Source: Planctomycetota bacterium | Lineage (GTDB): Bacteria > Planctomycetota > J132 | Length of the DNA: 38,047 nucleotides | Assembly (NCBI GenBank): GCA_003694635.1 | Contig: RFKQ01000048.1 | Location: 1-38,047 of the forward strand | Direction of reading: 5' to 3' | Part shown: in pieces, positions 1-8,300 of the stretch | Position numbering within the stretch: the stretch's first letter is position 1 | Layout: each line of letters opens with the position of its first letter | Notes under the pieces: generated by a model | Told to the model about the DNA's origin: nothing | Databases searched by the model: none | The model's input: only the letters and a program-made list of their open reading frames with translations | Program-made: the position numbers and the translations under genes

Positions 1-1
1 A

Positions 2-445
2 CCTTCCCCCAAAAAATCCGCCTCCCCCTCGCCCTACTGGGAATTTACCTCCAAAGAAGGCTACCCCATCCTAGTAGGAAAAAATGCCACCTCCAACGAT
101 CAACTAACCTTAAAAGTAGCAAAAAGCTACCACTACTTCTTCCACGTCCAACACCACGCCGGTAGCCATGTGGTGGTGGTCTGCCCCAAAAACCTCCCCA
201 CACTCCCCCCCGAAACTATACGCGACGCAGCCACCTTAGCCCTACATTATAGCAAACTCCGAAAAACCGGCAGAGGCGAGGTAAACTACACCCTACGCAA
301 ATACGTCCATAAACCCAAAAAAGCCCCCCCCGGCAAAGTGTTGCTCTACCACAATAAAAGCATTTACCTAACCCTCGAACCCCAAAGACTAGAACGCCTG
401 CAAAAATCCAAAAAAACCGACAAAATCCACTTCTTCTCTAAATGA
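2..445 (+). CDS. rqcH: RqcH/NFACT family protein, C-terminal part (5' truncated by window)
   Basis: The open frame runs in from the left edge and ends at TGA 443-445, giving about 147 visible residues. They match the NFACT-R (DUF814) domain at the C-terminus of RqcH / fibronectin-binding-A-like proteins. The visible pattern is PILVGKNATSNDQLTLKVA, then FHVQHHAGSHVVV, then AATLALHYSKLRKTGRGEVNYTLRKYVHKP near the end. In characterised RqcH/NEMF proteins this family binds the obstructed large ribosomal subunit and tRNA and adds C-terminal alanine tails to stalled chains. The NFACT-N domain and coiled coils lie outside the window, so catalytic competence for tailing cannot be judged. Family assignment is firm; the specific role is inferred from the family. 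Confidence 0.85.
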   Translation, partial: PSPKKSASPSPYWEFTSKEGYPILVGKNATSNDQLTLKVAKSYHYFFHVQHHAGSHVVVVCPKNLPTLPPETIRDAATLALHYSKLRKTGRGEVNYTLRKYVHKPKKAPPGKVLLYHNKSIYLTLEPQRLERLQKSKKTDKIHFFSK

Positions 446-500
446 AAATACACCCGCAAACGCTGAAATTACCGTACTCTCTCAGAATAAAGGAGGAAAG

Positions 501-1157
501 ATGGCGATGAGATACTGGATACCCCTCTTTCTAATCGGATTGGCCTCCTGCGCCTCCGAACAAAAAGGCGTGGAGTATGATATGGACTCCATGGAATACA
601 AAACCATCCAATCCAACAAGTATTTGCGCCGAGGACGAAGTATCTACGATCGCCTCATCAGCAAACCAAACGTCCGAGCAGAAGATTTTGAAGAAGCCAT
701 CCAGGTCTGGAACGAAGGACTAAAAATCCTCCCCACCAATACCCTGATTCGCTATGAAATCGTCAAAGTACTCTACCACCTAGGCAAAGCCTATATGAAA
801 CGCATGTATATCTGCAACACCCAAGCACAAAAAGCCAAAGAAAATGGAGACTTTGAACTAGCCCAGAAAAAAATCCAAGAGGGAAAACTGGAAGAACAAA
901 AAGCCATCGATGCCTACACCCGCTTTCTTAAACATATCACCATCCTACTCAGACACCGCAAACCCCACGATCGCCAAGAGGAAGAAATGTTCTTCGAATG
1001 GATGGTGATCGCCAATATCCAAATCAAACGCTTCCAAGAAGCTCTCCGCCTAATCCAAGAACGATTGGCCGAACTCACCCCCTCCTCACCAAAATATCAT
1101 GCCTTGGTGCGTGTGAAAGAGGAAATCCAAAAAGAAATCGAAAAACAAAACCTATAA
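501..1157 (+). CDS. TPR-like outer-membrane or periplasmic lipoprotein, unknown function
   Basis: A 218-residue protein with a short signal peptide ending in a lipobox (LIGLASC, Cys at about residue 17), so it is probably lipid-anchored outside the cytoplasm. The rest is helical and charged. It contains TPR-like helix pairs around residues 60-105 and 160-205 and an alanine/lysine/glutamate-rich helix between them. An AAAGGAGGAAAG ribosome binding site directly precedes ATG 501; ATG 507 in the same frame is a possible alternative. It sits 55 nt after the RqcH gene. No enzymatic motif is visible. Planctomycetote-like genomes contain many such TPR lipoproteins, and I do not recognise a named family. 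Confidence 0.75.
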   Translation: MAMRYWIPLFLIGLASCASEQKGVEYDMDSMEYKTIQSNKYLRRGRSIYDRLISKPNVRAEDFEEAIQVWNEGLKILPTNTLIRYEIVKVLYHLGKAYMKRMYICNTQAQKAKENGDFELAQKKIQEGKLEEQKAIDAYTRFLKHITILLRHRKPHDRQEEEMFFEWMVIANIQIKRFQEALRLIQERLAELTPSSPKYHALVRVKEEIQKEIEKQNL

Positions 1158-1340
1158 ACTTGATTTTCGAAAAAAGTTCACTTAGGATGAAAAAGAAAAC
1201 ACAACAGACCTTTCCCCCCAAAGCCTATTCATAAGCTCCCCACCTCTGGTTGTGGATCCGTCGCAAGAATAAAAAGAGCATCCAAAAAAATAGCAAAATT
1301 AAACAAAATTGAAATTCCACACTTTCCACAAGGAGGCGCT

Positions 1341-2741
1341 GTGAATATCTTAGAAAATCTAAAACAAACGGAACTTTTTCGAAGAGTTCCCCCCGGCTAC
1401 CTTAAAAAACTAGCCGAACACCTAACCGTTGCAGAATATGCGCCTCGGGACAAAATTATCTCAAAAGGGGAACCCGGCGATGCCATGTATATGATCGTAG
1501 AAGGTGAGGTCAAAATCCCCATTTGCGATAAACAAGGCCGAGAAACTATGGTCGCTCGACTCTCCGAGGGAGAATTCTTCGGAGAAATGGCCCTCCTCAC
1601 CGGCGATCCTCGCACCGCGGATGTGATCGCCATCACGCCGGTAAAATGCATCGTCATCACCAAAAAAGTCTTCCAAAGCCTCGTGACAAGACACCCCTCC
1701 ATCGCCAAGTTCCTCACCGAAATCCTAGCCAAACGCCTCTCCGAATCCAACCTCATGATCTCCAAAACCGTCGGAAAATACCAAATCCTCCGCGAACTAG
1801 GCCGCGGAGGTATGAGCATCGTCTACAGCGCCTACCACCCAATGCTCCAACGAACCGTGGCGGTCAAAATGCTGGATCATCAACTGGCCTTTGATGAGGA
1901 ATTTACCCAGCGATTTAAACACGAAGCTAGAATCATCGCCTCCCTCACCCACCCAAATATCGTCGAAATCTACGACACCGAATACGCCTATGCCACCTAC
2001 TTTATCATGATGGAATACCTGGAGGGAGTGACCCTGGAGAAAGTGATCACTACCTCCGGCCGCATCGACCCAGATACCGCCCGCACCATCCTCATCCAAA
2101 CCGCCAACGCCCTCGCCTACGCCCATAGCAAAGGAATTATCCACCGCGATGTCAAACCAAGCAACATTATGGTGGATAAATCGCTGCAAGTGAAACTCAT
2201 GGACTTTGGCATCGCCCGCATGGAAAAAGGCGATCCCTTCAAAGAAGAAAACGAAATCATCGGCACAGCGCCCTATATGTCTCCAGAACAAATCCAAAAC
2301 AAAGAAATTGATGGACGCTGCGATCTATACGCCCTCGGAGTCGTTGCCTATGAAATGCTCACCGGATCCCTACCCTTTGACTCAGAAGATAGCTTTGAAA
2401 TCCTGCATATGCACCTGAGCAAACAACCTACCCCCCCAAAAGTACTCAATCCTGCCATACCTCAAGATCTCAATGACTTTATCCTAAAAGCCCTTGCCAA
2501 AAAACCAGAGGATAGGTACCCCTCCCTCGAAGAGGTGAAAAACATCCTTAGCCAAAGCACTACCACAAATGGCCTCACCGCCTCTTCCCAAAACACCGTG
2601 ATCACCTTCCAGTACACCCAGGAAAATGAAGCCTATTTCCAAAAATTTGTGGAAGATATAAAGCGCCTGCTCAAAAACTATCCCCAAATCTCCGCAGGCT
2701 TTGCCCAAGTGCAACCTTTTCCGGACAACAAACCTAAATAG
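1341..2741 (+). CDS. Ser/Thr protein kinase with N-terminal cyclic-nucleotide-binding domain
   Basis: A 466-residue protein starting at GTG 1341 behind an AAGGAGG site. Residues 1-125 form a Crp/cNMP-binding domain with the phosphate-binding-cassette signature FFGEMALLTGDPRTA, including Glu82 and Arg91, the residues that hold ribose and phosphate in CRP and PKA regulatory domains. Residues about 147-410 form a complete Hanks kinase: glycine loop GRGGMS 154-159, Lys176 in VAVK, HRDVKPSN with catalytic Asp270, DFG Asp288 and APYMSPEQ. It is therefore an RD-type, probably active kinase. The C-terminal 50 residues show no known fold and no membrane segment, so the protein should be cytoplasmic. 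The natural reading is a kinase gated by cAMP, cGMP or a related ligand. Ligand and substrates are unknown. The TPR gene 18 nt downstream is probably co-transcribed. Confidence 0.9.
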   Translation: MNILENLKQTELFRRVPPGYLKKLAEHLTVAEYAPRDKIISKGEPGDAMYMIVEGEVKIPICDKQGRETMVARLSEGEFFGEMALLTGDPRTADVIAITPVKCIVITKKVFQSLVTRHPSIAKFLTEILAKRLSESNLMISKTVGKYQILRELGRGGMSIVYSAYHPMLQRTVAVKMLDHQLAFDEEFTQRFKHEARIIASLTHPNIVEIYDTEYAYATYFIMMEYLEGVTLEKVITTSGRIDPDTARTILIQTANALAYAHSKGIIHRDVKPSNIMVDKSLQVKLMDFGIARMEKGDPFKEENEIIGTAPYMSPEQIQNKEIDGRCDLYALGVVAYEMLTGSLPFDSEDSFEILHMHLSKQPTPPKVLNPAIPQDLNDFILKALAKKPEDRYPSLEEVKNILSQSTTTNGLTASSQNTVITFQYTQENEAYFQKFVEDIKRLLKNYPQISAGFAQVQPFPDNKPK

Positions 2742-2759
2742 AAAGGCGGTCAACCATTC

Positions 2760-3683
2760 ATGGTAGAAGCATTTCAAGAAGGAAAAGAATTACTTCAAGA
2801 AGGATTGGTGGAAGAAGCCATTTCCCATTTAAATTTAGCCATCGTGAATAACCCCTGCCTATGGGAGGCCTATTTTTACCTAGCCAAAGCTTACTATTGG
2901 ACGGGCAAAAACAAAGAAGAACGAGAGGATTTACTCAAAAGCTACGAAACCTTGCTAAAATTGCAACAGCTCCACCCCGCCACCTTTGCCGAAAAAAAAG
3001 TCACCTCCCTTTTCCATAAGGTGCGCGGCGAACTCGAAAAACGAGGCATGGTCATCCCTGATGAAGCCTCCATCGCCGAATCTACCCTTGTCTCCGATCC
3101 AAGAGAAACCACCTCCCACTACACCGTCTCCCTGCACAAAAGAGAAGGCCCCGCCACCCGCATCCTTCGCTACCGCCGGCTGTTGTCTCAAGATCCAGCC
3201 AACCTCCTCGCCCTCAGCCACTTGGCCCAAGCCCTCGAGGAAAATAACGCCACTCTGCAAGCTCAAAAAACCTATGAGCAACTGATCTCCTACGCCCTCG
3301 GATTGGATCACTCCCTTAGTGAACAACAACTCTACTCCCTCGAAAACCTCCAAGGAGGCGTGCATTGGTGGATAGAAAATGTCTTCGACCAAGGCGATGG
3401 AGAATTGGAAACCAAAGCCCTAGCCCAAGCAATGATTCAACTCGCTAGAATACTGCGCCGCCAAGGAAAATGGAACAAAGCATCCTGGCTCTACACCGCT
3501 GCCCTAGATTTGGGCAAACAAACTGGACTTTTACCCTGCTTGCAAGACACCTTTAACGAATACCTCGAAAGCTGCATCCAATCCCAAAACTATCCCCTAG
3601 CCAAAGAGCGTCTGCCAGAACTAAAAAATCTCAGCAACCTCGATGAGGTCCTCATCGCCCTCATCGAATCCTGGAATAAATAA
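2760..3683 (+). CDS. Cytoplasmic TPR-repeat protein
   Basis: A 307-residue protein with no signal peptide or membrane segment. TPR-like helix pairs are visible at residues 1-60 (EGLVEEAISHLNLAI, PCLWEAYFYLAKAYYWTG) and again at about 130-175 and 220-260. The start ATG follows a weak AAAGGCGG site 10 nt upstream, and the gene begins 18 nt after the cNMP-kinase stop, so the two are probably one transcript. TPR proteins usually act as scaffolds, so a partner or substrate adaptor of the kinase is a reasonable guess, but only adjacency supports it. Confidence 0.75.
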   Translation: MVEAFQEGKELLQEGLVEEAISHLNLAIVNNPCLWEAYFYLAKAYYWTGKNKEEREDLLKSYETLLKLQQLHPATFAEKKVTSLFHKVRGELEKRGMVIPDEASIAESTLVSDPRETTSHYTVSLHKREGPATRILRYRRLLSQDPANLLALSHLAQALEENNATLQAQKTYEQLISYALGLDHSLSEQQLYSLENLQGGVHWWIENVFDQGDGELETKALAQAMIQLARILRRQGKWNKASWLYTAALDLGKQTGLLPCLQDTFNEYLESCIQSQNYPLAKERLPELKNLSNLDEVLIALIESWNK

Positions 3684-3691
3684 CCAAAACC

Positions 3692-3720
3692 CCCTCCCTA
3701 ACTCCCGCAAAGGGGGAGGG
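3692..3720. terminator. GC-rich hairpin after the kinase-TPR unit
   Basis: CCCTCCC at 3692-3698 pairs with GGGAGGG at 3714-3720 around a 15-nt loop, a few bases after the TPR stop codon. No T-run follows on the plus strand, so a Rho-independent terminator is only possible. It lies between the plus-strand TPR gene and the 3' end of the minus-strand tRNA and could serve either. Confidence 0.3.
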
Positions 3721-3774
3721 AACGCACCCTCTTTCCCAATCCCAAAAATATACAGCTCTCAACTCAAGGGAAAA

Positions 3775-3847
3775 TGGGTCCAGCAGGACTCGAACCTGCG
3801 ACCCGCGGATTATGAGTCCGCTGCTCTACCAATTGAGCTATGGACCC
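3775..3847 (-). tRNA. tRNA with CAU anticodon (elongator Met, or Ile2 if lysidine-modified)
   Basis: On the minus strand a complete 73-nt cloverleaf folds. The 7-bp acceptor is GGGTCCA/TGGACCC, the D arm contains AGCTCAATTGGTAGAGC, the anticodon stem is GCGGA/TCCGC with loop CTCATAA, and the T arm contains GGTTCGAGTCC. The anticodon is CAU, the discriminator is A, and CCA is not encoded. CAU is read as elongator methionine or, after TilS modification, as the AUA isoleucine tRNA. The sequence resembles the Bacillus Ile2 species in the D arm and T arm at least as well as elongator Met, so the identity stays open. It lacks initiator features (three G-C pairs in the anticodon stem, unpaired 1-72). 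Confidence 0.93.
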
Positions 3848-3860
3848 GAACTCCCGTCTC

Positions 3861-3888
3861 ATTATACCAGTCAAACGACCGTTGTCAA
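3861..3888 (-). promoter_or_regulatory. Consensus sigma-70 promoter of the CAU tRNA
   Basis: Read on the minus strand: TTGACA (3888-3883), a 16-nt spacer, then TATAAT (3866-3861). Both hexamers are perfect. Initiation would fall near 3854, about 7 nt before the mature tRNA 5' end. This shows that the host uses standard vegetative promoters for stable RNA. Confidence 0.85.
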
Positions 3889-3914
3889 GATAGTTTTTAA
3901 AAGGCAGCCTCCAC

Positions 3915-5210
3915 TTGAACCTTTCTACCCTCTACCTGCACCTCATTTTAGGCGCCCAAGCCGGAATACGACTGCTCAATTTCCTCCTTTTTTTTAAACT
4001 CTTCCGCACCTCCGCAGAAATGGATGTCTACTTCCTGCTCCTCTCCTCCATCAGTGCCCTGTCCTTACTGCCTACCATACTGGTTGGTCAATTTATGTTT
4101 TTTTACCACAGGGTCAAAAAAGAATCCACCCCCTTGGCCTACCAGCTATACGGCTTTAGCCTGAGCTATCTAATACTCGTGGGAGGAACCTTAACCACAA
4201 TCGCTTTTCTAGGACAAAAAGTATTCTTAACCTTTCTACCCGGTTTGGACCTCCATCGACAAAAACTCTTTTCTCAGCTGCTGGTTTACTTCATCCCCAT
4301 TCTACTCCTCTCCCCCATCACCGCCCTGAATATCCGACTCTTCCAAAGCGAAATGCACTTTGCCCTCCCCTACCTCCTCCAAGGCCTCCCCTCCTACTTC
4401 CACTTCTCTGGACTGCTCTACCTCTGGCTTAACCACGAAGCCAATATCGTTTGGCTAGCAAAAATCTACCTTCTAGGCGAATTCTCCGCTACCCTTTGCA
4501 CCCTACTCTACACAAAACGCCTTAAAATCCCCTTACACCTCCCCCAATGGTCCCACCCCTGGGGAAAAGAAATGCTAAAAAATAGCATCCTGATCCATAT
4601 CTCCCAAAGTCTCTACCAAACTCTATTGCCCTACGCCAACAACTATTTCCTCTCCTTCTTCCCCCAAGGTGTGGCCTCCCTATTCTACTACTCCCTCCGC
4701 ATAGCTACCACCCTCTTTCAAATCAGCGCCCTGCCCGCTGTGGATATCTGCCGAGCTAAAATCTCAAAAGAAGTGGCCAAAAAAGGAAAATTCTTGCTGC
4801 CTTCCCTTATGCGAGAATACGTCCCCAAAACCTACGGATGGCTAATCCTAGGAACAGGAACCGTGGCCATGGCACTTCCATGGCTGCTAAATTGGATCGG
4901 GGGAACGGGAAAAGTAAACCCGGAAAATCTAACCCTATTTCGCTGGATCTTCCTCTTCCTCAGCCTCTGGCACTTTGTGTATTTTATCCTCACCTTTTTT
5001 GCCGGCTGGATGCTTGCATGGAATCAATATAAAACCATCCTAACGCTAAACTTAATATTCATTCTCACTTATTTTCTTCTAGGAAATACACTCCTCTTTG
5101 GCCTTGGGTGGTACCCTCTCCTCATCCCCATCGCCTTACTCTGTAGCACCATCCTGCATTGTGGGCTGTATGGCTACTTTGCCTGGAAAACCCAGCCAAC
5201 ACAAAAATAA
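3915..5210 (+). CDS. MurJ-like MOP-superfamily flippase
   Basis: A 431-residue polytopic membrane protein with about 12 hydrophobic segments. The N-terminus (GAQAGIRLLNFLLFFKLF, then SAEMDVYFLL) has the pattern of MurJ/MviN lipid II flippases, in which a SRxxGFxRD-type helix is followed by AExDAFF. The protein is shorter than typical MurJ (about 510 residues), and the second half diverges, so it may flip another polyprenyl-linked sugar. Start TTG 3915 is chosen because no in-frame ATG lies nearby and the first membrane helix begins at once; the ribosome binding site AAGGCAG is weak. The alpha-2-macroglobulin gene follows after 127 nt, so both products would act in the envelope. Confidence 0.7.
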   Translation: MNLSTLYLHLILGAQAGIRLLNFLLFFKLFRTSAEMDVYFLLLSSISALSLLPTILVGQFMFFYHRVKKESTPLAYQLYGFSLSYLILVGGTLTTIAFLGQKVFLTFLPGLDLHRQKLFSQLLVYFIPILLLSPITALNIRLFQSEMHFALPYLLQGLPSYFHFSGLLYLWLNHEANIVWLAKIYLLGEFSATLCTLLYTKRLKIPLHLPQWSHPWGKEMLKNSILIHISQSLYQTLLPYANNYFLSFFPQGVASLFYYSLRIATTLFQISALPAVDICRAKISKEVAKKGKFLLPSLMREYVPKTYGWLILGTGTVAMALPWLLNWIGGTGKVNPENLTLFRWIFLFLSLWHFVYFILTFFAGWMLAWNQYKTILTLNLIFILTYFLLGNTLLFGLGWYPLLIPIALLCSTILHCGLYGYFAWKTQPTQK

Positions 5211-5337
5211 AAACAAATATTGCCTTTTTCGGAAACTTTTCTAGAAACTTTGGGTCTAAGTGCATTAGCTTGAAAAAATATTCTGTTATAAAAAGGCCTA
5301 AAAAATCAAAAAATTCTAACATGACGGGAGATTTAGA

Positions 5338-8300
5338 ATGGGAAAAATTTACTGCAAACGCGGACTGCTGTTAAGCCTTTTATCCTTGGCGCTGCTTCTG
5401 CCACAAATCAGCGACGCCGCTCGCCTACAAGAAGGCAATGATCTAAAAAAAGGCGATAAATTCTACCAAGAAAAAAGCTATAAAAAAGCCTACCAATTCT
5501 ACCAAAAACACCTCCAGGCCTTCCCCAACCACAAACGAAACGGAGAAATTAAACTCCGCATAACAAAATGTTTATGGCGCCTTCGAGAGTACGATAAAGC
5601 CACCAACCTCGGCCTACAATACCTAGCTAAAATGCAAAAAAATATTTGGAAAGCACGCCTGTGGAAAACCCTCGCCTACATTAAAATAAAAAAACCCCAC
5701 TACGGATACAAAAAAAACGGCAAAATCACCTGGGGAAGATACGTCCAAGGCGGACGCTATATCTACTCTTATCGAGAGGATTACAGCAAAGCCGTGGAAT
5801 ACTTCCAGAAAGCAAGGATTGTCTACCTAACCCTAGCCGGACGGGAAAAATCACCCGCCAGCGACCTCATTCGAGAATGGGTAGAAGTGGATTTTGCCCT
5901 AAGCACTGTTTTGGAAAAACTCTCCGGCTACTACCCCAGAAAGCCCATCAAACTAGATTTTATCACCAAGTTTCCCAAAGAGTACTCTCCCAAATTGGCC
6001 CTGGAGAAGAGAGTTTTATTTTTGCTCATAGAGGCCGAAACCCAAGCCAAGCAAGCCAAACTGCTGGAACAAGCCGCGCAAGCCCGCTATCTTCGGGCCA
6101 TGTACTTGCATCGAACAGCTCCAAACTTCCGCCAAACTTGGCCAAAATTGCCCAAATTTCTGGACACTCTCTACCACCTAGATGAGCTCATTCGCAATTA
6201 CCCTAAAGCCAAGGTCCTCCCCCAAGCTTACATAGCCGCCGGGTTGATCCAGCAGCGGAAATATCAATTTCTTAAAGCCAAAGTCTACTTTCAAAATCTT
6301 TTAAAGAATTTTCCCCATTCCAAATGGGCCTCCGATGCGAGGTTTTATATAAGCGCTATGGAGCGTGAGTATTTAAATTTTCCCAATTTGCCCCAAAGTC
6401 TGCCCGGCCAAAAAGTGCAGATCAATATCAGCACCCGTAATATCCCCCAACTCAACCTCCAGCTCTCCAAATTCCGCCTCCACGAATTCCTCAACAGCTC
6501 CGGCCAAAAAAGCTACCAGGCAGTCCTAGGCAACCTAAGCTACCACCATCCCTTTATGTTTCTAAAATACGCCGAACCACCATTTCGCTCTTGGAAGGTC
6601 AAACTTCCCGATAAAAAGGACCATCGATGGTGCTCGCAAAAACTAACTCTCCCTTCGCTAGAAACGGGAGCTTATCTGCTAGAGGCCAAAACCCAACAGC
6701 TCGCTGTATACAAACTCTGGATCGTCAGCGATTTGGGACTGATCCAAAAAAACGGTAAGAAAAAAATCCTAGTCTACGTGGTCAACCGCATCAGCGGAGA
6801 ACCTGTCCCCGGCGCCAAGGTTTTATTCAAAGAAAAATACTCCGCCTATCATCCCCTACTCCGCCGCTACCTCCGTCACTCCAAAGTCCATACCCAAACC
6901 ACCGATAAGGACGGCATAGCCCTACAAAACCGTCAGAGCTCGAACTACTCCAGAATAGAAGTGGCGGCATGGATAGGAAATCGCTACGCCATAAGCCCCT
7001 ACGGCTCTTTTTACCAATACAGCAGCTCTTCTGGCCAAGAATATCGCTTTTATGTGATGACGGACCGCCCCATCTACCGCCCCGCTCAGAAGGTAAACTT
7101 CCGTGTCTGGCTGCGGCGCTACAAAGATGGACATTACCTCAATGCCCCCCACCAAAAAGTCAGGGTGCTGATTCACTCCCCTCGGGGCAAAAAGGTGTAT
7201 GAAAACATTTTGATGACCAATGCAAACGGCGGCTTCGCAGGGAGCTTTACCCTCTCTAAAAAGGCCGCCCTAGGAACCTACTTCATTTACTTTCGCCTCT
7301 CCAACGGCGCGTATGGATATGCCCGGGGAAACCGTTTCCGAGTGGAAGAATACAAAAAACCAGAATTTGAGGTGGAGGTGCTCGCCCCCCAAGAACAAGT
7401 GCGACTGGGAAACAAAATCCAAGCCACCATCCGCGCTAAGTACTACTTCGGCGCGCCGGTGACCAAAGCAAAAGTCTTCTACACAGTACGCCGCTACTAC
7501 TACCAACATAGCTACTACCCCTCCACACCGTGGGATTGGCTCTACGGACAAGGCTACTGGATGAGCTCCTACAGAAAATGGAGCTATCGCTACCACCGCT
7601 ACTACCGCCCCTATGACGCGGGAGAAGTGATCCTACAGGGTACGGGAAAAACCAATGAAAAGGGAGAATTCTCCCTCCAATGGGCAACCGATTCCCTCCT
7701 CAAAAAGAGAGGAAAATGGGACCACCGCTTTGTGATTCAAGCTAGAGTGGTGGACGAAAGCCGTAGGCAAATCCAAGGGATGGGCGAGGTAAAGGTCACG
7801 CGAAACTCCTTCTATGCCTACCTCTTCGCCAAACGAGGTTTTTATACCCCCGGCGATAAGGGTGAGTTTTCCCTCCACACCATGACCGCCTCCTACCAAC
7901 CTGTAGAAAGCCAAGGGATCTTAAAAATCTATGAAGTTCGCTACCACGGAGCCAAAAGCGAAAAGGAAACCCTTACCCTCGTTCGCACCTTCCCCCTCAC
8001 CACCTCCAAACAAGGAAAGGCGGAGTTCTCCTTTTCCTCCCCGAAAGCCGGACGCTTCCGACTCGTCTTCGAAACCAAGGACAAATGGCAACAACCCCTC
8101 ACCGTCTCCAAAGATATCTGGTTCGTCAATAGCCAATTCAGCGGCACCTACTACCGATTTGGACAGCTGGAAATCCTCACCGATAAGCGTTATTACAAAA
8201 AAGGTGAAGTGGCCCATGTGATGGTGAACGTGGCCCGCCCCGGAGCCGCGGTGCTGCTCACAGAAGAATTTTCTAGCCAGATTTCCCAGTACCAGGTCCT

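Noticed and set aside
1246-1330. TGTGGATCC and TTTCCACA resembling DnaA boxes
   Set aside because: Neither matches the 9-mer TTATCCACA fully, they are not clustered, and no origin-linked gene (dnaA, dnaN) is near.
3600-3911. Plus-strand frame across the CAU tRNA
   Set aside because: It overlaps the TPR gene end and the tRNA and is not coding.
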